A stretch of DNA of 64,000 bases, taken from contig NZ_JACCFE010000002.1 of NCBI RefSeq assembly GCF_014256275.1, positions 1,674,001 to 1,738,000 of the forward strand, in the 5' to 3' direction. This DNA comes from Rhodococcus sp. 4CII (GTDB lineage Bacteria > Actinomycetota > Actinomycetes > Mycobacteriales > Mycobacteriaceae). The notes under the pieces are model-generated. The model was not told the DNA's origin and made no database searches. It saw only the letters and a list, made by a program, of their open reading frames with translations. Positions within the stretch are counted from its first letter, which is position 1. Each line of letters begins with the position of its first letter. Positions 43,276 to 51,487 of the stretch are shown here, piece by piece. A program made the translations under genes and the position numbers.

Positions 43276-43479
43276 GGCGGCAGTCCTCCATAAAGAGTCG
43301 ATTTCGGCGCGCGCGATCAGCGCAGCGCGCGATGTGGTCCTAGCAGTATGGCAATACCGGTAGCGTACGTCTCCCGGTGGCTGTCGCGGCACCCCGTTCC
43401 GGCGCGTCCGCGACACGACGGAAACTCCATGACCTGCAGTATTCCGACAGACGGGGAATCCGCCGGTACGCTGAGGGCC

Positions 43480-44214
43480 GTGATTGTGCAGGCAGCATCG
43501 GATTCCGTGACCAACCTCGCGTTGTTGCCGGGATTCCTCGACCCGGTGAACCTCCTCAACTCCTTCGGCACCTGGGTGCTCGTCGGACTCCTCGCGGTCG
43601 TCTTCATCGAGTCGGGATTGTTGTTCCCCCTGCTCCCCGGCGACTCGCTCCTCTTCACCGCCGGTCTCATCGCGGCCTCGAAGTCGACGGAGATCGAACC
43701 GTTCGCCCCCATCGGGGTGCTGCTGGTCCTGATCCCGATCGCCGCCATCCTCGGCGACCAGGTGGGCTTCTTCATCGGCAGTAAGGGCGGCACCGCCCTG
43801 TTCAAGAGCAACGACGCACGCTTCTTCAAGAAGAAGTACATCGACGAGTCCCATGCCTTCTTCGAGAAGCACGGCCCGATCACGATCATCCTGGCCCGGT
43901 TCGTTCCGATCGTGCGCACGTTCGCGCCGGTCGTCGCGGGTGCGTCGCGGATGAAGTACTCGCTGTTCCTCACGTACAACATCGTCGGCGGCATCCTGTG
44001 GGGAGCCGGCGTGACGATGCTGGGCTACCTGCTCGGGCAGATCGAGTTCATCCGCGACCACGTGGACGTCATCTTCCTGCTGATCGTCCTCGTGTCCGTT
44101 CTCCCGATCATCATCGAGGTGGGCAAGCGCATCCTGAAGGCCCGCCGGAGCGGGGACGACGCCCCGGCGGCGAACGCGCAGCCCGTCACCACCCCCACCG
44201 ATCCCACCTCCTGA
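43480..44214 (+). CDS. DedA family membrane protein (Rv0364-like)
   Basis: The protein has about 244 residues. The start could be GTG 43480 or GTG 43486; the latter has GAGGG at 43473-43477. Signature segments are FIESGLLFPLLPGDSLLFTAG, GDQVGFFIGSKGG and RFVPIVRTFAPVVAGASRM, the reentrant DedA/SNARE-associated motifs. DedA proteins move lipid carriers such as undecaprenyl phosphate or phospholipids across the membrane. It has a second paralog 25 bases downstream. The location after fba matches Rv0364. The tail (residues ~225-244) is polar. Confidence 0.92.
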   Translation: MIVQAASDSVTNLALLPGFLDPVNLLNSFGTWVLVGLLAVVFIESGLLFPLLPGDSLLFTAGLIAASKSTEIEPFAPIGVLLVLIPIAAILGDQVGFFIGSKGGTALFKSNDARFFKKKYIDESHAFFEKHGPITIILARFVPIVRTFAPVVAGASRMKYSLFLTYNIVGGILWGAGVTMLGYLLGQIEFIRDHVDVIFLLIVLVSVLPIIIEVGKRILKARRSGDDAPAANAQPVTTPTDPTS

Positions 44215-44239
44215 AACCGATCGGGGTAACGCACCGACG

Positions 44240-44905
44240 ATGGTCATCACGGCATCAGGCAGCTTCGGGCCTCTCGTCTCGGCCGGTCCAGCGCTGGTCT
44301 GGGTCGTCGTCCTCGCGTTCGTGTTCATCGAATGCGCCGTGATCCTGGGTCTGTTCCTGCCCGGCGACTCCATGCTGATCACCGCCGGAATCGTGCTGGC
44401 CAACCACGCGACCGGCGCCGGCCACGTGTGGGCGCTGTCGGTCGGAGCGATGATCGCCGCCATCTGCGGTAACCAGGTGGGATACGTCATCGGTCACCGC
44501 ACCGGCAACCGCATCCACGCCCGCAAGGGCGGGAAGTATCTCAACTACACCAACCTGCACAAGGTCAACGTCCTGCTGGAGAAGCACGGATTCTGGGCGG
44601 TGCTCGTCGCCCGCTGGATTCCGTGGATCCGCACCCTGTGCCCGCTGGTCGCCGGTGCCGCCAAGATGAACCACACCAAGTACACGATCGCCAGCACCAT
44701 CGGCGCCATCTTCTGGGCGCCCGTCCTGCTGCTCATCGGTTTCTACTTCGGCTCGTTCCTCGACCGGGTGTCGTGGCTGATGCCGGCGGTGCTCGCCGGG
44801 ATGATCGTGCTGCTCGTGATCGGCACCGCCCTCGGGGTGTGGCACTACCGGCAGGAGATGGCGCGGCCACCCGAAGACGTGGCCGTCGAGGAAGTCCTCG
44901 ACTAG
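44240..44905 (+). CDS. DedA family membrane protein, second copy
   Basis: The protein has 221 residues from ATG 44240, only 25 bases after the first dedA gene. It has the same signature: FIECAVILGLFLPGDSMLITAG, GNQVGYVIGHRTGNR and RWIPWIRTLCPLVAGAAKM. Divergence from the first copy is considerable, so the duplication is old. Paralogous DedA pairs can differ in lipid substrate. A GC-rich hairpin terminator follows. Confidence 0.9.
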   Translation: MVITASGSFGPLVSAGPALVWVVVLAFVFIECAVILGLFLPGDSMLITAGIVLANHATGAGHVWALSVGAMIAAICGNQVGYVIGHRTGNRIHARKGGKYLNYTNLHKVNVLLEKHGFWAVLVARWIPWIRTLCPLVAGAAKMNHTKYTIASTIGAIFWAPVLLLIGFYFGSFLDRVSWLMPAVLAGMIVLLVIGTALGVWHYRQEMARPPEDVAVEEVLD

Positions 44906-44929
44906 TACCGAGTACTCCCCCGGCGTGCG

Positions 44930-44953
44930 TCGGGCGCCCTCGCAGGCGCCCGA
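44930..44953. terminator. GC-rich hairpin terminator
   Basis: TCGGGCGCC and GGCGCCCGA pair perfectly around CTCGCA, after the second dedA gene. Three short ACCGGG(G)CGCG repeats lie between it and the convergent monooxygenase gene. Confidence 0.75.
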
Positions 44954-45036
44954 TGTCACATCCGTCTACTCGAACGAAACGAATGCAACACCGGGCGCGA
45001 AAACCGGGGCGCGACAACCGGGCGCGAGAAATACCG

Positions 45037-46392
45037 CTACTGCGCGACGGCGCCCGACACCTCCGCGTACTGACTGTCGGGGCGTGGCAGTCCGAAATGA
45101 TCGCGCAGGGTGGTGCCCGAGTACTCGGTGCGGAACAGTCCGCGCTCCTGCAGGATCGGGACGACCTTCGCCGCGAACACCTCGAGCCCGCCCGGGTAGT
45201 ACGGCGGCATGACGTTGAACCCGTCGGCGGCGCCCTGGGTGAACCACTCCTCGATGGTGTCGGCCACCTGCACCGGCGTCCCGACGACCACCCGGTGCCC
45301 GCGCGCGCCGGCCAGACGGTGCAGCAGTCCGCGCAGGGTCGGGTTCTCTCGCTCGACGATCCCGGCAATAACCTGCAGGCGGCTCTGCTGGTTGTCCGTG
45401 ACGTCACCGGCGTCCCCGAACAGTCCGGCAGGCACAGGTGCGTCGAGATCGAGGTGCCGCACGCTCGAACCCGTGAGGCTCTCGAGTTGGGCGAGCCCGT
45501 ACTCGGGTGACGTGAGTTCGTTGAACTCCCGCTCCAGTTCGCGGGCCTCCGCCTCGGTGTCGCCGAGGAACGGGCTGATGCCGGGCAGGACCTTCACGTG
45601 GTCCGGGTTGCGGCCGTACTGCGTCGCACGCGCCTTGACGTCCGCGTAGAACGCCTGTCCGTCCGACAGTCGCTGGTGTGCGGTGAAGATGGCCTCCGCG
45701 TATTGGCCCGCGAACGCGCGGCCCTCGTTGGACGCACCCGCCTGCACCAGTACCGGATGTCCCTGCGGCGAGCGGGGTGCATTGAACGGTCCGCGCACCC
45801 GCAGGTGCCTGCCGACGTAGTTGATCTCGTGGATCTTCGACGGATCCGCGTAGATTCCTGCGGCCTTGTCGATCAGGACGGCGTCGTCTTCCCAGCTGTC
45901 CCACAGCTTGACCGTCGCGTCGACGAATTCCCGCGCCCGCGCGTAGCGGTCGGCGTGGTCGGGGTGGCTGGGCAGACCGAAATTGGCGGCCGCCAGGTCG
46001 GTGCCGGTGGTCACGATGTTCCAGCCGGCCCGGCCGCGGGAGATGTGGTCGAGGGAGGCGAAGAGTCGCGCCAGGTTGTAGGGCTCGAAGTACGTCGTGG
46101 ACGCGGTCGCGATCAGCCCGATCCGTTCGGTGGCGGTCGCGATGGCGGTCAGCAGCGTGATGGGCTCGAGCGCTCCGGCGGCACCGTGTTCGACGTCGCT
46201 GCGCAGGGCCGGTCCGTCGGCGAAGAAGATCGCGTCCAGCTTCGCGGCCTCCGCGGTCCTCGCGATGTCCTGGAAATAGGAGACGTCGTACAACCGTTCG
46301 GGTGTGGTGAGCGGGTGACGCCACGCCGATTCGTGGTGTCCGGCCGGGTAGATGAACGCATTGAGACTCAGCTGCCGCTGTTGATCTGACAT
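45037..46392 (-). CDS. LLM-class flavin-dependent monooxygenase (NtaA/SnaA/DszA-like)
   Basis: The protein has 451 residues, typical of the NtaA/DszA branch of bacterial luciferase-like monooxygenases. SLNAFIYPAGHHESAWRHP is the usual start. SYFQDIARTAEAAKLDAIFF, STTYFEPYNLARLFASLDHI, SRGRAGWNIVTTGTD and HPVLVQAGASNEGRAFA are FMNH2-site segments. These enzymes use FMNH2 from a separate reductase to oxidise chelators, sulfones or alkyl compounds. No reductase gene is adjacent. It is the last gene of a minus-strand run after GH76 and is absent from this place in M. tuberculosis. Confidence 0.9.
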   Translation of the reverse strand: MSDQQRQLSLNAFIYPAGHHESAWRHPLTTPERLYDVSYFQDIARTAEAAKLDAIFFADGPALRSDVEHGAAGALEPITLLTAIATATERIGLIATASTTYFEPYNLARLFASLDHISRGRAGWNIVTTGTDLAAANFGLPSHPDHADRYARAREFVDATVKLWDSWEDDAVLIDKAAGIYADPSKIHEINYVGRHLRVRGPFNAPRSPQGHPVLVQAGASNEGRAFAGQYAEAIFTAHQRLSDGQAFYADVKARATQYGRNPDHVKVLPGISPFLGDTEAEARELEREFNELTSPEYGLAQLESLTGSSVRHLDLDAPVPAGLFGDAGDVTDNQQSRLQVIAGIVERENPTLRGLLHRLAGARGHRVVVGTPVQVADTIEEWFTQGAADGFNVMPPYYPGGLEVFAAKVVPILQERGLFRTEYSGTTLRDHFGLPRPDSQYAEVSGAVAQ

Positions 46393-46459
46393 GACGATCT
46401 GTTTAACAGCGGCGGCACCGCGGCGACACGGTTAGGTTTCGCGTGATTCGAACGGTCGC

Positions 46460-47578
46460 CTACCGACGCGGATAACCCGCCGCCGACACCATGTGCGCGG
46501 CCTCCATCAGCATCCAGCCTCCGAGCTGGACGGACAGGTCGCGTTCCGGGATGCCCGACGACCGGACGGTGCCGCCGGTGAACGTCGCGATGCCCCCGTT
46601 CAGCCCGGGCAGCTGCGCCTGCGCGGTCCAGTCGTGGCCGAACAGCGGCTGCCCCTCGATCTGCAGCCGGTTCGCCCACGCCGCCTCCGCCGACGACAGC
46701 ACGAGCTGGGCGGCGATCTCCCGCGCCCGGATGTCGGCGGGCGACTCCCACGGCAGCATCACCGCGGTCAGCGCCAGATATCGCGCGAGGATCCCGTTGA
46801 ACAGTCCGCCGTCTCCCCCACCGCCGCCGTCGATGACCCCATGGGGTGCGAGGTGCTCGTCGATGGCGTCGACGAGCCGGTGGGTCCGGTTGCGGTGCCG
46901 CGGCGAACCGAGACGGACGGCGAGTTCGGTCTCGAGTCCGAGGACGACGCCCTGGCAGTACGAGTAGACGTTCGTTTCGATGTCGCCGCCGGGGTGGATG
47001 CCGTCGACGATCAGATTGGTGTGGCGATCGCGCAGCGTGTCGTCGATCCAGTCCGCCGTGGCCTGGGCCCGCCACAACTTCCCGGTGCGCGCCAGCATGA
47101 TTCCCGCGGGTCCGTTGGCCGGCGCGTTGTAGAAGTCCGAACCCTTGCGCCACGGGATACCGCCGCCCGCCTCGGGCGCCCACGCGTCGAACAGCTGCGA
47201 CTCCAGCGCCTGCACCGCATTCCTGTTGTCTATGAAGTGCATCCGCTGGGCGCGCTCGAGCGCGATCCCGAGCCAGGCCATGTCGTCGTAGTAGTTGTTG
47301 GTCCAGCCCGACAGGTTCCGCATGCGGTGGCTGCGCGCCAGTTTGACGATGCGACGCCGACGCCGCGGCGTCGGGTCCCGTTCGAGGGCGTCGACGGCGC
47401 AGTCGAGCAGATGGGCCTGCCACCAGTAGTGCCAGCTGAAGAACAGCCGCTCGCGCCGCACCGGTGGCCAGGCGACGACGCCGAGGGTCGTGCCCGGGAG
47501 GGCCCACAACCGGCGAAGATGCCTGGTCACCACCGCTTCTTCAGCGGCGTCCGCGCGCGCCGACCACGTGTCCTGCAT
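46460..47578 (-). CDS. glycoside hydrolase family 76-like protein (Rv0365c-like)
   Basis: The protein has 372 residues. The GH76 alpha/alpha-barrel signature with a double Asp appears as WTNNYYDDMAWLGIALERAQ near residue 100. GGGIPWRKGSDFYNAPANGP and YSYCQGVVLGLETELAVRLG are other family segments. Family members cleave alpha-1,6-mannans, which in mycolata would suggest lipomannan or lipoarabinomannan turnover. There is no signal peptide, which argues for a cytoplasmic or unusual export route. M. tuberculosis Rv0365c is the positional counterpart. Confidence 0.9.
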   Translation of the reverse strand: MQDTWSARADAAEEAVVTRHLRRLWALPGTTLGVVAWPPVRRERLFFSWHYWWQAHLLDCAVDALERDPTPRRRRRIVKLARSHRMRNLSGWTNNYYDDMAWLGIALERAQRMHFIDNRNAVQALESQLFDAWAPEAGGGIPWRKGSDFYNAPANGPAGIMLARTGKLWRAQATADWIDDTLRDRHTNLIVDGIHPGGDIETNVYSYCQGVVLGLETELAVRLGSPRHRNRTHRLVDAIDEHLAPHGVIDGGGGGDGGLFNGILARYLALTAVMLPWESPADIRAREIAAQLVLSSAEAAWANRLQIEGQPLFGHDWTAQAQLPGLNGGIATFTGGTVRSSGIPERDLSVQLGGWMLMEAAHMVSAAGYPRR

Positions 47579-47612
47579 AAGAGTTGATCTTGCCTATTCG
47601 CCAGGGGTTCCG

Positions 47613-48314
47613 CTACCAGGCGCGGTCGAGGTCGGCGTGCTGACGCACCCACGCATGCATGGCAATTCCCGCGGCGACACCCGCATTGATGCTGCGGGTG
47701 GAACCGAATTGGGCGATCGACACCGTCATCGCCGCAACCTCTTTCGCGTGATCGGTGACTCCCGGACCCTCCTGCCCGAACAGGAGAACACAGTCGCGCG
47801 GGAGTCGCGCCGTCTCCAGCGGTACCGACCCGGGCGTGTTGTCGACGGCCACGATGGTGAGACTCCGCTCGCGCGCGAACTCGACGAGACCCTCGACGTC
47901 CGGGTGGTGGAGGACGTGCTGGTACCGATCGGTGACCATGGCGCCGCGCCGGTTCCAGCGGCGGCGTCCCACGATGTGGACGGCAGCGGCGGCGAACGCG
48001 TTGGCGGTGCGCACCACCGTGCCGATGTTGGCGTCGTGACCGAAGTTCTCGATGGCCACGTGCAGCGGGTGCCGGCGGCGGTCGATGTCCGCGACGATCG
48101 CCTCACGCGTCCAGTACCGGTAGGCGTCGACCACGTTGCGGCGATCACCCCCGGCCAGCAGTTCGGGGTCGTACCGCGGGTCGGTGGGGACGGGGGCGTC
48201 GTGTTCGTCGGACCACGGGCCGACGCCGTTCGGGTTCTCGCCCCATTCGGTGGGACCCGATTCGTCCTGCTCGACCTGCGCCGGCTCCACCGGACCTGCC
48301 TCGACTCCGCTCAC
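47613..48314 (-). CDS. TrmH/SpoU family RNA 2'-O-methyltransferase (Rv0380c-like)
   Basis: The protein has 233 residues from GTG 48314. A hydrophilic acidic head of about 75 residues precedes the SPOUT domain. The knot motifs are VAIENFGHDANIGTVVRTANAF (motif 1), CVLLFGQEGPGVTDH (motif 2) and VSIAQFGSTRSINAGVAAGIAMH (motif 3). It methylates ribose in tRNA or rRNA; the exact site is unknown. The upstream lipoprotein gene ends 5 bases before its start, so they are co-transcribed. Confidence 0.93.
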   Translation of the reverse strand: MSGVEAGPVEPAQVEQDESGPTEWGENPNGVGPWSDEHDAPVPTDPRYDPELLAGGDRRNVVDAYRYWTREAIVADIDRRRHPLHVAIENFGHDANIGTVVRTANAFAAAAVHIVGRRRWNRRGAMVTDRYQHVLHHPDVEGLVEFARERSLTIVAVDNTPGSVPLETARLPRDCVLLFGQEGPGVTDHAKEVAAMTVSIAQFGSTRSINAGVAAGIAMHAWVRQHADLDRAW

Positions 48315-48318
48315 GGCG

Positions 48319-48921
48319 TCAGAACGTCTTGTTCGAATCGGGGGCGACGGTGAACCCGTGGGAGGTCTCGTCGTTGGTGCAGGTGACGGCCGTGGCAGTG
48401 GTGCTGCACGTGTAGCCGAGCTTCGTGAGTTTCGCCCCGGCGGGCAACGCGGCGTCCGGGTCGTCGCCACCCGAGGTGTACACGAGTCCGCCTGCGCACA
48501 TGAACGAGGCCTCGCCGTCGTTCTCGACGCGAATGCCGTGGCCCCAGTCGACCATGCAGTCCGCCGGTCGCGGCGGCACCGGGCTCGTCGAGCCCTGACA
48601 CCCGGCCTCGGTGCGGTTCGGCAGCTTGATGATGCCGCACTGGAATCCGCCGTCCGGGGACGTGAAGAAATACGACTCGTTGTGCTCGTACGGGACGTCG
48701 ACGAGCGTCGTGGTCGGCGCGTCCGTCGTCGTGGTCGGCGGCGCGATCGTGGTGGTCGTGGTGGTCGGCGGAACCGTGGTCGTGGTGGTGGTCACAGGGG
48801 CGGCCACGGTGGTCGTCGTGGACGCCGGCGGAGCCACCGCGTCCGAGGACCCACCACACCCTGCGAGCATCATGGCCGAGCCAATGCTCAGACACACCAA
48901 CGACACCCGACGCCACGCCAT
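48319..48921 (-). CDS. putative lipoprotein with Thr-rich linker
   Basis: The protein has 200 residues from ATG 48921. The signal reads MAWRRVSLVCLSIGSAMMLAGC, with a clear lipobox and Cys near residue 22. A Thr-rich linker (runs of TTTTT with Val, Pro and Ala) spans about 30-75. The globular domain (about 80-200) contains YFFTSPDGGFQCGIIKLPN and Cys residues in CQGS, DCMVDWGHG, MCAGG and TCSTT, probably forming disulfides. This looks like an exported actinobacterial lipoprotein of unknown function. It is 5 bases upstream of the methyltransferase gene. Confidence 0.8.
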   Translation of the reverse strand: MAWRRVSLVCLSIGSAMMLAGCGGSSDAVAPPASTTTTVAAPVTTTTTTVPPTTTTTTIAPPTTTTDAPTTTLVDVPYEHNESYFFTSPDGGFQCGIIKLPNRTEAGCQGSTSPVPPRPADCMVDWGHGIRVENDGEASFMCAGGLVYTSGGDDPDAALPAGAKLTKLGYTCSTTATAVTCTNDETSHGFTVAPDSNKTF

Positions 48922-49035
48922 ACGGCCACCTCCACACACGCTTACCTGCTGCCGACACTGCACTCTAACGGCAGTGCGCCGACGGGGCCGCCTCGGCGAG
49001 GTCGGGACGGGTTAACCTGGAGGTGGAGGCACTCG

Positions 49036-49482
49036 ATGAACCATCAGCGCATCGTGCGGACCGTCTGCTTCATCACGGTCGGCTATGTCATCGTCCTCGC
49101 CGTCTGGCTGGGATGGTTGATCGAGCACACCCCGCCGGCCACCATCCCGTACCAGATCATGGGATTGGTCGCCGCCTTCGGTTCGGCGCTGGGGTTCGGC
49201 ATGATGGCCGCCGAGCGGCCGTCCCGAGCCGATCGCAAACTCGAACGGCACGGACTCGAGGGCTGGGCCCGCATCGAGCACGTCACCCCGATCCGCCCCA
49301 CTCCGGGCAACGGGGAGCTCACCGAGCTGGATCTCCGGCTGACGGTTCCCGGTTCGGAGAGCTACATCGGGCGCGTGGTCTACGAGGTGCGGCGCGAAAA
49401 CGCCACGCGCTTCGTGCCCGGCGAAACCATCACCATCCTCGTGGACCCGAAGGACCGGGACCACATCATGCTCTGCCCGTGA
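49036..49482 (+). CDS. small membrane protein, function unknown
   Basis: The protein has 148 residues from ATG 49036, with GGAGGTGGAGG at 49019-49029. Two membrane helices (TVCFITVGYVIVLAVWLGWLI and YQIMGLVAAFGSALGFGMM) are followed by a soluble domain. That domain contains GLEGWARIEHVTPIRPTPGNG, LDLRLTVPGSESYIGRVVYEV and FVPGETITILVDPKDRDHIML, a DUF3592-like beta domain. Its role is unknown. Its 3' end overlaps the convergent YhhN-like gene by 17 bases. Confidence 0.75.
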   Translation: MNHQRIVRTVCFITVGYVIVLAVWLGWLIEHTPPATIPYQIMGLVAAFGSALGFGMMAAERPSRADRKLERHGLEGWARIEHVTPIRPTPGNGELTELDLRLTVPGSESYIGRVVYEVRRENATRFVPGETITILVDPKDRDHIMLCP

Positions 49483-50191
49483 CCCGGCGGCGCCCGAGGG
49501 CGAGCATCCCCTCGACGAGCAACAGCTGAGCCGCCGCATAGGTGGCGAGAACCACCCCTTCGGCCGCCGCCCGGCCCCGCTCGCCGCGAATGAACAAGCG
49601 CCGCACCACGATCAGGCCGTCCGAGGCGGTGAACAGCAGGCCGCCCGCGCCGAGCCAGCTGCGCCGGTCCGGTCCCGGCACCGCCATGTTCGCGACGACG
49701 TGCGCGCCGGGCGCGAGGGACGGGTCGGCCGACAGCGTCGACGTGGCACCGAGCAGCGCCCCGTACGCGGACAGCGGTGTGGCGACGTCCGTCGCCCGGC
49801 TGCGGAGCAGGCCCGCGGCACCTGCCCAACCCGCGAGCCGGGAAAACAACGCGGGCGCGGTGGGCCGGGCGCCTCGACGCAGCAACAGCGCGGAATAGCC
49901 GGCCTGCATGACGGCGAACGCGGACGCGCCGCGCACGAGGCGGGCGTCGTCGTCCGGGTCGATCATGAAGACGTCACCCACGGTCGCGGCCGCCAGAGCG
50001 CCGAGCAGCAGCGCGGCGTCGGCGGGGTGCGTGTCCGACCGACCCCGCACCACCCGCGCGGCGAGCGCGGGTGCCATCACGGGCTTCGCGATCCGCTGCA
50101 CCCGTTCGCGCCCGGTGACCGCTCCGACGACGGTTGCCAGTGTCGCCCCGGCGAACACCACGTGCTCGACACCCCAGTTGTACTTCGACAT
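49466..50191 (-). CDS. YhhN family (TMEM86/lysoplasmalogenase-like) membrane protein
   Basis: The protein has 241 residues from ATG 50191, with GGAGGA about 9 bases upstream. About seven hydrophobic helices are seen. The family motifs are present: RIAKPVMAPALAARV (the 'KP' helix) and ATVGDVFMIDPDDDA (the 'GD' helix). YhhN proteins include TMEM86, which hydrolyses lysoplasmalogens. Bacterial substrates are mostly unknown. It is divergent from the ScbR-like regulator gene and could be its target. Confidence 0.8.
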   Translation of the reverse strand: MSKYNWGVEHVVFAGATLATVVGAVTGRERVQRIAKPVMAPALAARVVRGRSDTHPADAALLLGALAAATVGDVFMIDPDDDARLVRGASAFAVMQAGYSALLLRRGARPTAPALFSRLAGWAGAAGLLRSRATDVATPLSAYGALLGATSTLSADPSLAPGAHVVANMAVPGPDRRSWLGAGGLLFTASDGLIVVRRLFIRGERGRAAAEGVVLATYAAAQLLLVEGMLALGRRRVTGRA

Positions 50192-50214
50192 CACGTCTTC
50201 CTCCCACACTTGCC

Positions 50215-50241
50215 GTTCGTGCCGAGGTTACCGGCACGAAC
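50215..50241. promoter_or_regulatory. operator-like inverted repeat GTTCGTGCCG-N7-CGGCACGAAC
   Basis: A perfect 10-base inverted repeat lies in the divergent region between the YhhN-like gene and the TetR gene. It overlaps the likely promoter area and is the best candidate for the TetR binding site. Confidence 0.7.
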
Positions 50242-50297
50242 AGTGGTTGACTGGAGAGTGAACGCGACGGAGAATCCGCGATTGTGAGGCACAGGTG

Positions 50298-50939
50298 ATG
50301 GCAAAACAGGCGCGCGCGGCAGCCACCCGCCATCAGGTGCTCGAGGGCGCGGCACTGAGCTTCGAGAAGCTGGGATACGGCGGTGCGAGCCTGAGCGGGA
50401 TCCTCTCCTATGCCGATGTCACCAAGGGCGCCTTGTACTTTCACTTCGAGTCCAAGGAAGCTCTGGCCTGGGCGGTGATCAAGGAGCAGCACGCCATGGC
50501 GATGCTGGCGGCGCAGCGGGTGCTCGCGACGGCGCAGTCACCGATGGAAGCGATCCTGTTGTGCGCCAAGGAGATGGCGCGCCAGTTGCTGACCGAACCC
50601 ATCGTGCGCGCCGGGGTGCGACTCACCCTGGAACTCGGCACGTCCCGCGGCCCGGCCACCGACCCGTACATCGACTGGACCGATACCCTCGTCGCCCTGG
50701 CGGGCAAGGCCAGAGAGGCGGGCGAACTGCGCGAGTCCGTCGATCCAGCGGCACTCGCCCGGTTCCTCGTCAGTTCGTTCACGGGAATGCAATTGGTGTC
50801 CGAGGCGCTGAGCGGGCGCGCCGATCTGTACGAGCGCCTGGCCGACATGTGGGCACTGCTGCTGCCCTCGATCGCGTCGGCCGATATGCTGCCCCGCCTG
50901 CTCGAACTCGCCGCATTCCGCGACGACGTCGCCTCCTGA
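50298..50939 (+). CDS. TetR family regulator, ScbR/ArpA (gamma-butyrolactone receptor)-like
   Basis: The protein has 213 residues from ATG 50298. The DNA-binding domain, MAKQARAAATRHQVLEGAAL and ADVTKGALYFHFESKEALA, closely resembles that of Streptomyces ScbR and ArpA receptors. The ligand domain also fits: VRAGVRLTLELGTSRGP, YIDWTDTLVALAGKAREAGEL, SFTGMQLVSEALSGRADL and YERLADMWALLLPSIA. This part matches the receptor layout, including the Trp near the ligand pocket. No butyrolactone synthase (AfsA) gene is in the window. It could respond to a Rhodococcus or foreign butyrolactone. A perfect operator-like repeat lies upstream. Confidence 0.9.
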   Translation: MAKQARAAATRHQVLEGAALSFEKLGYGGASLSGILSYADVTKGALYFHFESKEALAWAVIKEQHAMAMLAAQRVLATAQSPMEAILLCAKEMARQLLTEPIVRAGVRLTLELGTSRGPATDPYIDWTDTLVALAGKAREAGELRESVDPAALARFLVSSFTGMQLVSEALSGRADLYERLADMWALLLPSIASADMLPRLLELAAFRDDVAS

Positions 50940-50946
50940 CCCGCGC

Positions 50947-51240
50947 TCAGACTCCGGGCGGGGTCGGATCCGGGGATTGGGGCGCGGCCTGCGGGAGGTC
51001 GAGCGGTTGCGACTGTGTCGGCGTCGTCTGGACGACGGCAATGCGCGGAACCTCCGGCGGTGCGTTCACGGAGCAGACCGTTCCGAAGATGCCGAGGCCT
51101 CCGAACAACGCCAGCAGTCCGTAGGCCAGGTACGTCGACGTCCGTTCGACCGCCGATTTGGATTCACCTTCCGGCACCGTGGTGGCGCGGCGCACATAGA
51201 CGGTCCGGGTTTCGCGGGGCATTCGAGTGAGTTCAACCAT
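50947..51240 (-). CDS. small single-pass membrane protein, function unknown
   Basis: The protein has 97 residues from ATG 51240. A basic head (MPRETRTVYVRRATTVP) leads to one membrane helix at about 40-60 (YLAYGLLALFGGLGIFGTV). A Pro/Gln/Thr-rich outer tail ends QAAPQSPDPTPPGV. I do not recognise a family. It is convergent with the TetR gene and divergent from the BenE-type gene. The sequence 51241-51487 between them holds a long dyad and no gene. Confidence 0.6.
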   Translation of the reverse strand: MVELTRMPRETRTVYVRRATTVPEGESKSAVERTSTYLAYGLLALFGGLGIFGTVCSVNAPPEVPRIAVVQTTPTQSQPLDLPQAAPQSPDPTPPGV

Positions 51241-51411
51241 GTGGGCTCTTCTTCGCCTGATTCGTCGTTGCGGATGTTGTCGGCCGACGGTTCGAGTGTG
51301 TCGTGGCGGCGCCCGGGTGTCCGTACCCCCAAGGGATGGAAACCGCGCCACCCAGGGGTTCGGCGGCCCGCGTGAAACCGCGGGTCGAGCGGGGATTACA
51401 CTCCGGACCAT

Positions 51412-51456
51412 ACGACGATGTACGCAATGCGATATTTCTGTCCGCTTTGCGTACAT
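51412..51456 (+). promoter_or_regulatory. 13-base inverted repeat in benE promoter region
   Basis: ACGATGTACGCAA (51412-51424) and TTGCGTACATCGT (51444-51456) are exact complements separated by 19 bases. They lie 32 bases before the permease start. The two half-sites are spaced about three helical turns apart, as for a dimer-of-dimers or looping regulator. Confidence 0.75.
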
Positions 51457-51487
51457 CGTGAGAATTGCCGGAGCAGGAAGGCCTCGC

